Shown one piece after another: positions 35,608 to 45,755 of a stretch of 64,000 bases of DNA. The stretch comes from Nostoc sp. PCC 7524 (GTDB lineage: Bacteria; Cyanobacteriota; Cyanobacteriia; Cyanobacteriales; Nostocaceae), in NCBI RefSeq assembly GCF_000316645.1, contig NC_019684.1, forward strand, positions 6,149,501 to 6,213,500, given 5' to 3'. The first letter of the stretch is position 1; each line of letters starts with the position of its first letter. A program made the position numbers and the translations under genes. The notes under the pieces were generated by a model. It was not told the origin of the DNA and did no database searches. It saw only the letters and a program-made list of their open reading frames with translations.

Positions 35608-36567
35608 TTACTGAGTAAACAAGAAACCAATCCCTCTTACTCGTGATGTTAAGTCAGGAAAATACATTTTTAAGCTTGTATTATCTTTATCAAAATTTAT
35701 GTTATTACTTTGAATTCGGGCTAAGGCATTACCACGTAAATGAACTTCTGCTACAGTTTTATCTGAGTCTACACAGACATAGAAACCACGGGTTTTCACA
35801 TTACCTGTAGCAACACTATCTCCACTTCCAGAATATTTTGGAATCATATCCCCAGTAGAGCAGGTGGGTGCGGGATTAGTAGTAGTATCTGTTGTAGTTT
35901 GATCAATATAATCAACAAGGGGTAAAATATCTTGTGTATATGCTTCACTACTATTCTTGACCCATTTATTCATTTTTGTTTTTAAGTCGCCTTCATCTTG
36001 CAAACTAAATAATTTAAATCCTGCATCCCTAGTATTGTTGATCTCAGTTTCAGTGCTGCCATAACCATTACTAATTTGAAATCTACCAATCCTAGCTGCT
36101 TTAGACCAAGTAGAGTCCCCATCATTAATTATATAATAAGCTACTAAAGAATAGACGAAAGTATCATCATTGCCGACGGTAGTAGCTCCACTTTTCACAG
36201 CTAGTCCACCTGAAATATACTGTCGTTTCCAAAATACTAAAACGGGAAAAAACTGTGTTTTATTATCTGATTTGGGTAATTGATCTCTAATCTCAGCTAT
36301 ACCTTCAGAATCATATATGTATACTGCCTGCTGCAAATCCCTGGAGATATAGTCCAGTGCTGCTTTGATTTCTTGCTCTGTATTTGTCTTAGCTTGTTCC
36401 TTGCGATCATTTTCCATAATACTGATCATAAATCCCATTAAAGGTGTGATTACAAGAAAAGCTAAAAGTAGACCTACCAATAATTCAATTAAAGTAAATC
36501 CACCTGTTTTTTGCTTTACCTTAGAGATTTTTAGCTGATGACTTAAAAGCCAAGTTAACAGTTTCAT
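35608..36567 (-). CDS. hpsC: Hormogonium polysaccharide pseudopilin HpsC
   Basis: A 319-residue PilW/GspJ-like pseudopilin. Signal KTGGFTLIELLVGLLLAFLV with cleavage after the second Gly. NDRKEQAKTNTEQEIKAALDYISRDLQQAVYIYD is the typical long helix and PilW-like stretch. The C-terminus (RGIGFLFTQ) is complete. It follows hpsB by 40 bases; a 76-base gap separates it from hpsD. Part of the hps pseudopilin set. Confidence 0.88.
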   Translation of the reverse strand: MKLLTWLLSHQLKISKVKQKTGGFTLIELLVGLLLAFLVITPLMGFMISIMENDRKEQAKTNTEQEIKAALDYISRDLQQAVYIYDSEGIAEIRDQLPKSDNKTQFFPVLVFWKRQYISGGLAVKSGATTVGNDDTFVYSLVAYYIINDGDSTWSKAARIGRFQISNGYGSTETEINNTRDAGFKLFSLQDEGDLKTKMNKWVKNSSEAYTQDILPLVDYIDQTTTDTTTNPAPTCSTGDMIPKYSGSGDSVATGNVKTRGFYVCVDSDKTVAEVHLRGNALARIQSNNINFDKDNTSLKMYFPDLTSRVRGIGFLFTQ

Positions 36568-36607
36568 AATGCTACATTTTCTCCTGGAAGTTGTAGATAT
36601 TTAGCTG

Positions 36608-37294
36608 CTAGCTACAAGTAGAAGCTGTATTGCTAGTATTTTTGAGCCGGGTACACAAATCACTGAATGTTGTTCCTTTTGTGATTTCTGTAGTAATTTC
36701 TATTAAGGGTGTTTTACGATCGCCTATTCCACCGGTAAAGGTTGTTTGTTTATTCGGTGCTTTTTTCAAAACGCCACCAGCACTAGAAAACCCATCTGAT
36801 CTGTAAACACGTATGCCTAACTGATAGCCTTTTGTGGAGTCAGTAATATTGGTTGTGCTTCCCCCGGTAGTCTCGGTGGCTTGGTTATAGCGAATTGCTT
36901 GAATCACATAGTTGTTGGTACTAGAGGTGGTACAGTTAGCTCCATCAACAGAGACACAGTACAAATTAGTTGCAGGTACAGAACAGTAACTATTGGCTGT
37001 GCAGGTTAGAATTCCCACTGTAGGTGCAGGGTAATCTGCTAAGGCTGTGCCGTCTGTAATGGGGGAATCAGGAGCAGCAATTGTTCCAGAACGAACCCCA
37101 TCAATGTAGCTTCTAGCAGCATCACTAGCTCTCTCAATTCGTTTTGCTTGTACTCGTGTCGCCACTGAGATGACAATCACAGGTGAAACTGCTGCTAGTA
37201 AAATAGCGGCAACTAAAAGAGCTACCAATGACTCAATGATGGTGAATCCTGATTCTGTAGATAAAGATGCTGGTTGCGGTGTGTGATGAATCAT
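36608..37294 (-). CDS. hpsB: Hormogonium polysaccharide pseudopilin HpsB
   Basis: A 228-residue pseudopilin. Signal STESGFTIIESLVALLVAAILL, with Gly/Phe cleavage and Glu at +5. VQAKRIERASDAARSYIDGVRSGTI is the characteristic segment after the helix. Cys residues lie at CTANSYC, CVSVDGANC and the C-terminal CS, suggesting disulfides outside the cell membrane. It follows hpsA by 25 bases. Confidence 0.88.
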   Translation of the reverse strand: MIHHTPQPASLSTESGFTIIESLVALLVAAILLAAVSPVIVISVATRVQAKRIERASDAARSYIDGVRSGTIAAPDSPITDGTALADYPAPTVGILTCTANSYCSVPATNLYCVSVDGANCTTSSTNNYVIQAIRYNQATETTGGSTTNITDSTKGYQLGIRVYRSDGFSSAGGVLKKAPNKQTTFTGGIGDRKTPLIEITTEITKGTTFSDLCTRLKNTSNTASTCS

Positions 37295-37319
37295 AATTCA
37301 GCAGTTGAGGTAGGTAATA

Positions 37320-40300
37320 TCATGGGCAACTAGGACGTTGATCTGAGCTAATAGCATATTTATAGTTAATTGCTGGAATAGCAGGGGTACCAGTGGTAGT
37401 ATTAGCCGGAACAGCTGCAACATTATATTGGCTAGCTGCGTTGTCATAACCGCCAGTAGTGCTAACTTGAGCAGCGCATAACAAAGTTTTCACCCAATTG
37501 TCATCTCGTGGCACTTCCCTATAGAACTCATTGGGAGCATTGGTTGCTGGTGCTGTAAAGCGTTGAGAGAATAAGTCAGGTAACTGAGTCAACAAGGCGA
37601 CATCATAACCCCAAGCCCGGTTAGGTGTGATGTAAAAGGGTGAACGACCTCGGTTTTGCCCACTAACGTTATTTGAATTGACTCGATAACCTTGTGGGTA
37701 GCCAAAAATTGTTCCTGAAGTGCTGTAGCCCAGATTGTCAGTATTAAAGTTAGCAATTAAATTTTGCCAAGGTGCTGTGGCATAGGAACTCCGTTTAAAC
37801 TGAATAAACGAGCCACGCGCTGTTAAATCTCTCCCTGACCAATTTTCTAAGAAACGGATAAAGTTTTCCAAACCACCGCCAAGTTCACCAGTATCAGAAA
37901 AAGTACCTGATGTTGCTCCTGGAGTTGGTGGGCGACTGGGAGTATCTCCTTGAGCGAATACAACATTTGTTTCGGTAGCTGTAGCGCGTTGAAACCAGTC
38001 ACCATTACTAATGACTCTATCACCGTTCTGATTTTCAGTGAGAGTAGCTGTGTCTTCTGGCGTTTTAAACGGAAACTGAATTTGTAATACTGGTACTAGA
38101 AGAGGTTGTGCTGTAGCTCTACTTCCAGTTAGGCTAGTGCGATTTAAAATGAACAGTGGATAGTTAGCCGCATAGTTACTAACACCAGATACGCCTGTCT
38201 TGTCGGTTCTAAACCAAAGAGTGTTACCTGGCGTGTCGGGCTTGTTAGTTGAGGAATCAAATTTAGTATAATCAACGCTGTTAATTGTGAGGGTATTAGT
38301 GAAAGGCAGATACTTGACAGATCCACTAACTATACCCAGAGGTACTGGTGTTTTGTCGTTATCTAATACTAATTTGTTATCTATGGGACTAGATGGAACA
38401 TTTGTTAGAGCAGTACCATCTTTTCTGACAACATTTGCAACGGGAAGATTCGCACTACTGTATCTCAAAAATGCAACTCGTCTTGGGTAAAGTTGGATCA
38501 ACGGATCACTAGAATCTGTCGCAGGCCTTTGTGTAGTACCTGCCCAGAGTTTGGTTTTATCAAATGACGCAATACCAACTAATTGATTTGCCTTGATTGT
38601 TTTGTCACCGTCATAACCAACCACCCAATCATCAGGTTCACAAGCTGTGATTGTTCGTTTCGGGCAGATTTCCATGACGTACTCAGAAAATGTCACACGA
38701 CGTTGAACTGGTGTAACAAAGTTGTTGAAGTAAGAAGAATAAGAACTAGATGAGAGGCTTCCTGGAGTGCTAGATGTTGAGGCGTAGGTACTATCTGTAA
38801 AGTTACGACTGGTGACAAAGTTGTTATCCCAAAAACCGCTTAACCTTGCTGCTACTGTTGCGGTGATGTTGCTTTCATTAATACTGACAGCAGTGTCAGC
38901 CATATCACCATCACCATTAATATCAGCTTTCAGGACTGTTTCATTTAATTGGGTAACTCCTGTATCACTCGTCTGATTGAGATTGACATCAAATTGAATC
39001 GCTGTTTCATCCAGCGTTACTGCTGTCCCTGGATCAATATTGCCATCGCCATTGAAGTCAAAACCTACAGGATAATTACCGTAATTATCATTCAGGTCAT
39101 AGTCACCATCATTACGCCACCCTAATTGGAAATTACCAGACAGCACGGTAATAGAATCAGCAAGCACTGTTGCGGGTCGCCATGATTCACCAGTGGTACA
39201 AGTGGAAAACTGACCGTTACGGCAAGCAAAGTTGGGATTGAGTCCACTAGCAGTGGTACTACCACGGGTGTAAAAGTTACTCCAATTGCTGGTTAGATTT
39301 TCCAGGAATTCTTGCTGAGTATGTTGATTGAAGTTACCTCTCATATATACAGGCAGATTGGTAGCTAAGATTAAGCCTTTTTCCTCTGCTTTATAGGTTG
39401 AAGCACGACTTAAGTTACTACCATTAATCAACATAATGCCATTAGGTCGGCGAGTAGGATCTAGCTTAAAGTCTTTGGAACTTAAATCTATATCTGCACT
39501 GGTAGCAGAGTTGGGGTTACTAACACTGCTGGCATCTGGTAGAGCATCATCACGGGTAGCATAAATAATCCCACTATTGGGGAATAAAAACTCTCCACCA
39601 GTCTTAGATTTTCTTCGCAATAAATCCAAATTTAAGGTAGTAGTACGAATTTCTAAAGGTTGGCGTAACTCTATATCCAAATCGTACTTTGTAGCACTTG
39701 AAGAGTACGGCTTATCAATTGCCTTTATCTGTCTGGCATCAAGAAGTGAGGTTTCTATGATGGCACCATGCGGAATGTTGGTATCAACAGGGCTACCAAT
39801 AGTACCATCCAAAATTTTTAAGGCACACATTGCAGAATCAATAGCCGATTTTTGGGAAAGGCTAAGGTTTCCAGTATTAGCTAAAGCATCCTTAAGTGGC
39901 TTATTTACCCAACGTCCGTTAGGATATTTCAACTCTGCTTGGTAGTCCAACACTGCTGTGTAATCAGTTGTTGCTAATGAAGAAGCTGAGTATACAACAC
40001 CATTGTGAGAATTACCGCCACTACCTGTAGGAATGTTGGACAACCCTGTTAAATCTCTACCAGACGCGGGAAATTGTGGAAAATCTGGCAACCCTTCCTT
40101 ATTTTTGGCTGTGGTGCTGTTGGTGGGGTCGTAGTAAGTGGCAACACAGGCTATGGGAGCTTGATAACTACTTGGATTCTTGGGATCGTAAGATGAATCT
40201 TGATAGTGATAAACTGCCGTAGCTCGCATTTTTAGATAGGGTGTTTCAGCTTTAGGCAAGCCATTGCTAGTGCTAGTAACGCCCATTGGCATACTATCAG

Positions 40301-42365
40301 GCCAGACTTTATCTGTAACCAGAAGATCAGCATCAAATTCTGCTTCAGTGCTGGCGGGAGTACGATTATCAGGTAAATAAATTCCCGCACCCGTGACGAC
40401 ACGCAAACCCCCGACTACATCCAGAGGTCCTGTTGGTTTTTGAGCAGCCGCCTTTTCCCAGAAGCCATCCCGTTCTGTAACGCCCAAATCATCTAATAAG
40501 TTAGCTTGGGTGAATCGCTGACGAGTAGTAGTATTGTTATCCCATTGCTTAGTAGAAATATTTTGTCCTTTTTCTGAACTGACAAATTTGCTACTGCTAC
40601 TGTCGTACCAATATTGTGGTAGGTTGTTGCCTACTAAAATGCGATCGCCAATTCTTTGTTCTTGTCGCGTAGTCAAGCTTCTCAAAACTGCTGGATCTGT
40701 GGCTGGTAGATTAATCTTATTAGCGGTACTTTGCTCATAAACTCCTATCCCTGCATAACCACCAGTCTCAGTTGTTCCATTGCTGGGATCAAAGGGGAAA
40801 ACCCATCTATCTATAGGTCTTAGAGAATCACCACTTCCTTCAAGCGGACTAAGCGCACTAGTTGATGTGTAGTCATAAGCTCCAGTTCCAATTCTAACTA
40901 GTGCATTGACACCAACACCTACTTCTGTGTAGGGAACACGCCGTGTTCGCTTCTTGAAGTAAATCGTTAGCTGCTGTGTTTTAGCATCACTGCTTGAGAG
41001 TGTAGGATCAGCTTGTTGAGCAGAGGTGATTCCATCTTGAACTTCTGTAGGCAGCGATGTCGTAGCTATACTATTAGCAGCCTCTACTAAGCGGTTAATT
41101 CGTTGAGTATGGGCTGCATCATTAAAACCTGCTTGGTTTCCATAAACACTACTCGGTACCGTCTTATTAGTGTTGTTGATGTTAGCAGCTGTGTTGGGGT
41201 CACTACCAGTTGTGGCAGTTGTGGGAGAGTAAGGTCTAGCATCTTTATAGAAATCTACTACTACGCTAGTAGAATTAGATGTATTCGTAGTTTCACTGAT
41301 TCGGGTATTAACCACATTGCCAGCAACAAGAATTTTGCTGTTTTCCTCAGTGTAATAGCAAGAATAGGGACTGCTAACTTGATAAAAGTTAACTGTATTT
41401 CTAGTTAGCAAATTACCATTAGTAAAAACACGTCCATTGATCCTAATCCCACCTCCAGGTGAAATTTCCAGATCGTTTTCATAAATGACCGCATTATTAG
41501 TCAGTGGAATCCGTTCCCGATCTTGTTGATACTCTAAAGATACAAAGCCTTTATTTCCTGTAAAAGTTTCATATTGGGTATTATCTAGCCCTGTAATATC
41601 TGTAATAGGTACGTTGGTGGTGTAGACAAAAATACTTCTTTTCAACTTACCACCAACTTTATACCAACCTTGGCTACCTACCAAATCAGCACTAGTAGCT
41701 ACATTACTTGAGCATCGACCACCAGAAAGACCTTCATCCATCGGCTGCGCTCTTGCTTCTAGCTGACTTCTAGCTCTGGTTGTGCTAGGAGTCCTAAAAT
41801 AAATTCCATATAAAGTAAAACTATCAAACTTACCATCATTATCAGTATCAATAGGATATTTCCAAGCTGAGTAGAGAGTTTCTTCGTCTTGAATACCACT
41901 TGTACTATTGAATTCCTTAACCAATTTCAACTGAGTCTCATCACCAAGGGTAAATTCGTTAATATTGTCATTAATAACCTGAGTCAACGAAAAATCTGAA
42001 GGTGTTGAACGTGGTAATCTAGGGTCTTGAAATAGCTTGTCTAATTTTGCTTTTGCACGATCAAGGGCTGGTGCTGCTGCTCTAAGCACAGTCTCATTTA
42101 CTCTGACATTACTAGCATTTTTAGAACGCTCAAAAGAGCGAAATAAAATAGCTGTAGTCAGTAAAACTACTACTAGAGCAACCATTACTACTGTCGGCAA
42201 AACGAAACCAGCATTTGCAGAACTTCGCCGTTTTTTAGTTACAAACAAATTCCGCAGCAGCCAAATAATAGGCTTTTTAATTGCAGAAAAAGACTGCTTA
42301 CTCAGCAGTTTTATCTTTTTAAACAGTTGTCTTCTTGCTTTGAATAGCTGGTGTTTGGGCGACAT
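37320..42365 (-). CDS. hpsA: Hormogonium polysaccharide biosynthesis protein HpsA
   Basis: A 1681-residue, very large surface or envelope protein. The N-terminus is basic (residues 1-50), followed by NAGFVLPTVVMVALVVVLLT (about 51-70), a single hydrophobic helix resembling a PilX-type class III signal (Gly53-Phe54, but no Glu at +5). The remainder is extracytoplasmic and Ser/Thr/Asn-rich. Calcium-loop-like DxDxDG motifs are visible: DTDNDGKFD near 165, DFNGDGNIDPG and DINGDGDMAD near 1100-1140. It heads the hps run. In Nostoc punctiforme hpsA is required with hpsB-D for the hormogonium polysaccharide; how it acts is unknown. Confidence 0.88.
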   Translation of the reverse strand: MSPKHQLFKARRQLFKKIKLLSKQSFSAIKKPIIWLLRNLFVTKKRRSSANAGFVLPTVVMVALVVVLLTTAILFRSFERSKNASNVRVNETVLRAAAPALDRAKAKLDKLFQDPRLPRSTPSDFSLTQVINDNINEFTLGDETQLKLVKEFNSTSGIQDEETLYSAWKYPIDTDNDGKFDSFTLYGIYFRTPSTTRARSQLEARAQPMDEGLSGGRCSSNVATSADLVGSQGWYKVGGKLKRSIFVYTTNVPITDITGLDNTQYETFTGNKGFVSLEYQQDRERIPLTNNAVIYENDLEISPGGGIRINGRVFTNGNLLTRNTVNFYQVSSPYSCYYTEENSKILVAGNVVNTRISETTNTSNSTSVVVDFYKDARPYSPTTATTGSDPNTAANINNTNKTVPSSVYGNQAGFNDAAHTQRINRLVEAANSIATTSLPTEVQDGITSAQQADPTLSSSDAKTQQLTIYFKKRTRRVPYTEVGVGVNALVRIGTGAYDYTSTSALSPLEGSGDSLRPIDRWVFPFDPSNGTTETGGYAGIGVYEQSTANKINLPATDPAVLRSLTTRQEQRIGDRILVGNNLPQYWYDSSSSKFVSSEKGQNISTKQWDNNTTTRQRFTQANLLDDLGVTERDGFWEKAAAQKPTGPLDVVGGLRVVTGAGIYLPDNRTPASTEAEFDADLLVTDKVWPDSMPMGVTSTSNGLPKAETPYLKMRATAVYHYQDSSYDPKNPSSYQAPIACVATYYDPTNSTTAKNKEGLPDFPQFPASGRDLTGLSNIPTGSGGNSHNGVVYSASSLATTDYTAVLDYQAELKYPNGRWVNKPLKDALANTGNLSLSQKSAIDSAMCALKILDGTIGSPVDTNIPHGAIIETSLLDARQIKAIDKPYSSSATKYDLDIELRQPLEIRTTTLNLDLLRRKSKTGGEFLFPNSGIIYATRDDALPDASSVSNPNSATSADIDLSSKDFKLDPTRRPNGIMLINGSNLSRASTYKAEEKGLILATNLPVYMRGNFNQHTQQEFLENLTSNWSNFYTRGSTTASGLNPNFACRNGQFSTCTTGESWRPATVLADSITVLSGNFQLGWRNDGDYDLNDNYGNYPVGFDFNGDGNIDPGTAVTLDETAIQFDVNLNQTSDTGVTQLNETVLKADINGDGDMADTAVSINESNITATVAARLSGFWDNNFVTSRNFTDSTYASTSSTPGSLSSSSYSSYFNNFVTPVQRRVTFSEYVMEICPKRTITACEPDDWVVGYDGDKTIKANQLVGIASFDKTKLWAGTTQRPATDSSDPLIQLYPRRVAFLRYSSANLPVANVVRKDGTALTNVPSSPIDNKLVLDNDKTPVPLGIVSGSVKYLPFTNTLTINSVDYTKFDSSTNKPDTPGNTLWFRTDKTGVSGVSNYAANYPLFILNRTSLTGSRATAQPLLVPVLQIQFPFKTPEDTATLTENQNGDRVISNGDWFQRATATETNVVFAQGDTPSRPPTPGATSGTFSDTGELGGGLENFIRFLENWSGRDLTARGSFIQFKRSSYATAPWQNLIANFNTDNLGYSTSGTIFGYPQGYRVNSNNVSGQNRGRSPFYITPNRAWGYDVALLTQLPDLFSQRFTAPATNAPNEFYREVPRDDNWVKTLLCAAQVSTTGGYDNAASQYNVAAVPANTTTGTPAIPAINYKYAISSDQRPSCP

Positions 42366-43079
42366 AGCTACTTTCCTGTGAAGTGTTTTACAAAGAATTG
42401 GAAAATGCTTTTAAGATTGAATAATCATGACTGTTACGTAATTTAATTGATCAGTCATGATGAAACTTAAAACTTCTGTAAATAATCACCCTGTGTTAGC
42501 AACACTAAACTCAGTAGCAACACAAAATATTACGATGTGTTCAAGTTATATCATTGAATAAGTTGTTTATCTTATTCGGAAAATACTGATTTTACTGAAT
42601 TACTTGAATTAGTATCAATTCAAGTAAACAACACCGTTAATTCACATTAACTTGTCAGAAGTTTATTTCATTAGACAAAGATTTTATGAAGATATTCATA
42701 ACAGATTAAACTTATATTACCCATCTGCTCAAGAAAACATATCAATTTGATAACAACTTATAGCTGTAGCCAATGAGATTAGGACATCAGGAAATCATAA
42801 AACCATTACCATCAGAGGCTTTTAAACCTGTCACCTGTCACCTGCTATATATAAAGAACCTTTAAAATCAAAAACCTCCCCATAATGGAGAGGTGGCAGA
42901 GTGATTATTCTTGTGTTTAGGTAAATGACCAGTGATTAATTTTGGCAGTGAATACTTCTGTTTAACAATTGTAACCACTTTGATTGGTGATAGTGCCTTT
43001 TGAAGTATTTAACTACCAATTTATTAATAAAAGAGGAGCTTGTGAGGGATATTAACCTCACAACTTTGGCAACCTGGTA
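42366..43079. other. Gap between hpsA and rpmB
   Basis: About 710 bases. It holds the hpsA leader and promoter (not located), a CACCTGT pair near 42830, a CCTCC/GGAGG hairpin at about 42873-42893 and the rpmB terminator hairpin at 43040-43063. No ORF is worth calling. Confidence 0.5.
43040..43063 (-). terminator. Hairpin after rpmB
   Basis: TTGTGAGG and CCTCACAA form a perfect 8-bp stem starting 17 bases after the rpmB stop on the minus strand. A CTCTTTTATT run follows a few bases on. Probable intrinsic terminator. Confidence 0.6.
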
Positions 43080-43316
43080 TTAGTAATGATTTAGATTAAG
43101 ACCAGCTTCTTTCGCCATTGCTTCTATCCCTCTCTTCTCTAGGGTTTTGATGGCTTTGGTAGACAGTTTCAGCTTTACCCAACGGTTTCCACCTGGCCAC
43201 CAAACACGCTTGCTTTGGAGATTGACTTGCTGAAGGCGCTTGGTACGACGATGAGAGTGAGAAATTGCAAAGGCGTTATTTGCTTTTTTACCAGTGAGTT
43301 CACAACGGCGAGACAT
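43080..43316 (-). CDS. rpmB: 50S ribosomal protein L28
   Basis: A 78-residue L28 protein: [38 protein letters not shown] and [20 protein letters not shown] are family signatures. It has only one of the Cys residues of zinc-binding forms (C5). It is short and complete. It stands alone between hpsA and htpG. Confidence 0.97.
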   Translation of the reverse strand: MSRRCELTGKKANNAFAISHSHRRTKRLQQVNLQSKRVWWPGGNRWVKLKLSTKAIKTLEKRGIEAMAKEAGLNLNHY

Positions 43317-43436
43317 AGTTAAGTATCTCCTGATTTGGAATTTCTGTACAACCTTTCTATTTTAGAAGCTCTAGCGCGAATATTGGGGTGAGAGTTGCTG
43401 GAATGTTTTGTATTTTTTTAAAAAATAGACTGGTAT

Positions 43437-43494
43437 GTTTGTAGTAAGGACTTTAGTCCTGAGAACGTTAAGGACTAAAGTTCTTACTACAAAC
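43437..43494. repeat. REP pair after htpG
   Basis: GTTTGTAGTAAGGACTTTAG at the left and AAGTTCTTACTACAAAC at the right: two REP units facing each other. It ends two bases before the htpG stop codon. Confidence 0.85.
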
Positions 43495-43496
43495 TT

Positions 43497-45500
43497 TTAT
43501 TTGCTGGCTTGTTCTGTGAGTTTAGTCAGCACTTCATTGGAACGCTCAACAAAGGACTTCATCCCTTCAGCGTCAAATCCTTTTTGAGACATCAGTGCCA
43601 AATCATAGACGTGTTGACAAATTAAGTTCACCAAGGGATTTGTCGTTGACTGTCCATCACCTTGAATGATGGTACCTTGATTGAGACTGGTGAGGTTTTG
43701 GATGAGGGGATGGGCAGTGTTTACCAGTAAGATGTGATCTTCGGGAAACTCTGCATTTTGCTGCTGCATCATGGCGTTCATTTCCCGCAGGCGGCGCAAG
43801 ATTTCTGGTAACAGAACCATTGCAGGTGGTGTACCTTGGGGATCATCTGATTTTAACGCCTCGGTGCGGATGTTGACTTTGGGTTTGTTGAGGGCTTTCT
43901 CAAATAACTCTTTCACAACCTCACTTTTAGTTTTATTGGTTGTGGGGTCAACAATTTCTCCGGCTTTGTCTTGATCGAGCAGGGTATTATCTAAGTCAGA
44001 GTCTACCCGTGTGAATTTGACATCCTGATATTCGCGTTCCAGGAAGTTAATAAAGTGGGTGTCGATAAAGGAGTCCATAAATAGAACTTCCAAGCCTTGG
44101 TTTTTGTGCAGTTCTATATAAGTGGCTTGGCTAGCTTCATCGGTGCTGTATAAGACGCGGTTTTCGTGGCGTTCTTTGTTGCGTTCTAAGTATTCTTTGA
44201 GCGTTGTGTATGGGAAATGAGAAGTGGAGGCTGAGGAGTCGGGGGAAGACGTGACATCTTGCCAGACATCATCTTCACTAGATTGCACTTGTACTGAAGG
44301 AGTTTCGCTACTCCCTACACCCGATTCCCTATTCCCTGGATTCTGGACAGTGCTGCGGAAAATGATGATGTCTTCGACTTGTTTTTTAAATTTTTCGTCG
44401 TTGAGAACACCGAACTTAACAAAAGTGCCTAGGTCTTTCCAAGCAGTAATGTATTGTTCCCGGTCTTCGCGGTATAATTCTTTGAGTCTATCGCCAACTT
44501 TCTTAGCTATATAATCGCCGATTTTGCGGACGGTGCGATCGCCTTGTAAGGCACTACGGGATACATTGAGGGGAATATCCGTACTATCAATTACCCCCCG
44601 CATCGGCATCAGAAATTGAGGAATAATTTCATCGCAGTTATCGCTAACAAAAACTTGGTTGCAGAATAATTTGATTTGCCCTTTCGTTACATCTACATCG
44701 GGGCGCATTTTGGGAAAGTAGAGAATCCCATTGATAATAAAGGGATAGTCGGTATTTAAATGCACCCAAAGTAAAGGTTCTTCTTGGAAAGGATACAAAT
44801 AACGGTAAAACTCTAGGTAATCTTCTTTTGTCAGGTTACTGGGAGACTCGCGCCAAGGTGCTTTTTGCTGGTTTAATACTTCACCATCTAGTTTGATGAC
44901 AACTGGCATGAAGTCGCAGTAAGTTTTGACAAGATTTTTAATCCGCGCTGGCTCTAAATATTCTTCCTCATCGGGTAAGAGAGTCAGAGTTATTGTAGTA
45001 CCGCGAGTTGTGCGGGTTGACTCATCCAGAGTAAATTCTGGTGAACCATCACAACTCCAGTGAACCGCTTGCGCCCCTTCTTTGTAGGAAAGGGTATCAA
45101 TTTCTACCTTCTGCGCCACCATGAAGGAGGAGTAGAAACCTAAACCAAAATGACCGATAATTGGTTGGTCTGCTTTGCCTTGATATTTGTGAATAAATTC
45201 TTCGGCACTGGAGAAAGCTACCTGATTGATGTATTTCTTTACTTCTTCAGCAGTCATGCCAATGCCGTTATCGCTAATAGACAGGGTTTTGTTGTCTTTA
45301 TCGATGGCAATTTGAATTTCTGGTTCCTCGACTTCTCCCGCATATTCGCCAGCACGGGATACCATCTTCATCTTTTGAATTGCGTCTACAGCGTTAGATA
45401 CAAGTTCCCGCAAGAAAATTTGATGATCTGAGTACAGAGATTTCTTGATGATTGGGAAAATATTCTCAGTATGAATAGTGATAGTGCCTTGTTCTAGCAT
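43497..45500 (-). CDS. htpG: Chaperone protein HtpG (Hsp90)
   Basis: A 667-residue bacterial Hsp90. ATPase motifs are LVSNAVDAI, DNGIGM, GHFGLGFYS and TRGTTITL; SRSALQGD is the middle-domain catalytic Arg region. A Ser/Asp/Gly-rich insert of about 45 residues (about 387-437, NPGNRESGVGSSE...SSASTSHFP) sits between the middle domain and TLKEYLERNKERHENRVLY. Part of the DNA for this insert looks like the CCCTATTCCC-type repeat. It ends next to a REP pair. No CIRCE element is seen upstream. Confidence 0.95.
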   Translation of the reverse strand: MLEQGTITIHTENIFPIIKKSLYSDHQIFLRELVSNAVDAIQKMKMVSRAGEYAGEVEEPEIQIAIDKDNKTLSISDNGIGMTAEEVKKYINQVAFSSAEEFIHKYQGKADQPIIGHFGLGFYSSFMVAQKVEIDTLSYKEGAQAVHWSCDGSPEFTLDESTRTTRGTTITLTLLPDEEEYLEPARIKNLVKTYCDFMPVVIKLDGEVLNQQKAPWRESPSNLTKEDYLEFYRYLYPFQEEPLLWVHLNTDYPFIINGILYFPKMRPDVDVTKGQIKLFCNQVFVSDNCDEIIPQFLMPMRGVIDSTDIPLNVSRSALQGDRTVRKIGDYIAKKVGDRLKELYREDREQYITAWKDLGTFVKFGVLNDEKFKKQVEDIIIFRSTVQNPGNRESGVGSSETPSVQVQSSEDDVWQDVTSSPDSSASTSHFPYTTLKEYLERNKERHENRVLYSTDEASQATYIELHKNQGLEVLFMDSFIDTHFINFLEREYQDVKFTRVDSDLDNTLLDQDKAGEIVDPTTNKTKSEVVKELFEKALNKPKVNIRTEALKSDDPQGTPPAMVLLPEILRRLREMNAMMQQQNAEFPEDHILLVNTAHPLIQNLTSLNQGTIIQGDGQSTTNPLVNLICQHVYDLALMSQKGFDAEGMKSFVERSNEVLTKLTEQASK

Positions 45501-45552
45501 GATGGTAATTTTCGATGTTAGTCTTGAAATCTATGTTTTCCGCCGATAAACA

Positions 45553-45577
45553 CTAACCCTCTGCATTCAGGGGTTAG
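45553..45577. terminator. Hairpin between the glycosyltransferase block and htpG
   Basis: CTAACCC and GGGTTAG form a 7-bp stem around a 10-base loop. It may end the glycosyltransferase transcript, or sit in the htpG leader. The following T-run is poor. Confidence 0.35.
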
Positions 45578-45755
45578 ATGGGTCAGTACGAGAGGGAATT
45601 ATACCAATTAGGATTTTAAAGACATAGTTTAGGCGATCGCTCCTCGCTTGCGGGATTGTTTGCCCCCAAGCCAAGATTCGGATTTCCCTACTAAGTAAAT
45701 TTTCTTATTTTTTTATTCAGGAATATTTTATTTTCTTATATAAGACATGATAATT

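Noticed and set aside
45553..45577. CIRCE-type heat-shock operator before htpG
   Set aside because: The palindrome here is CTAACCC/GGGTTAG, which does not match the CIRCE consensus TTAGCACTC-N9-GAGTGCTAA.
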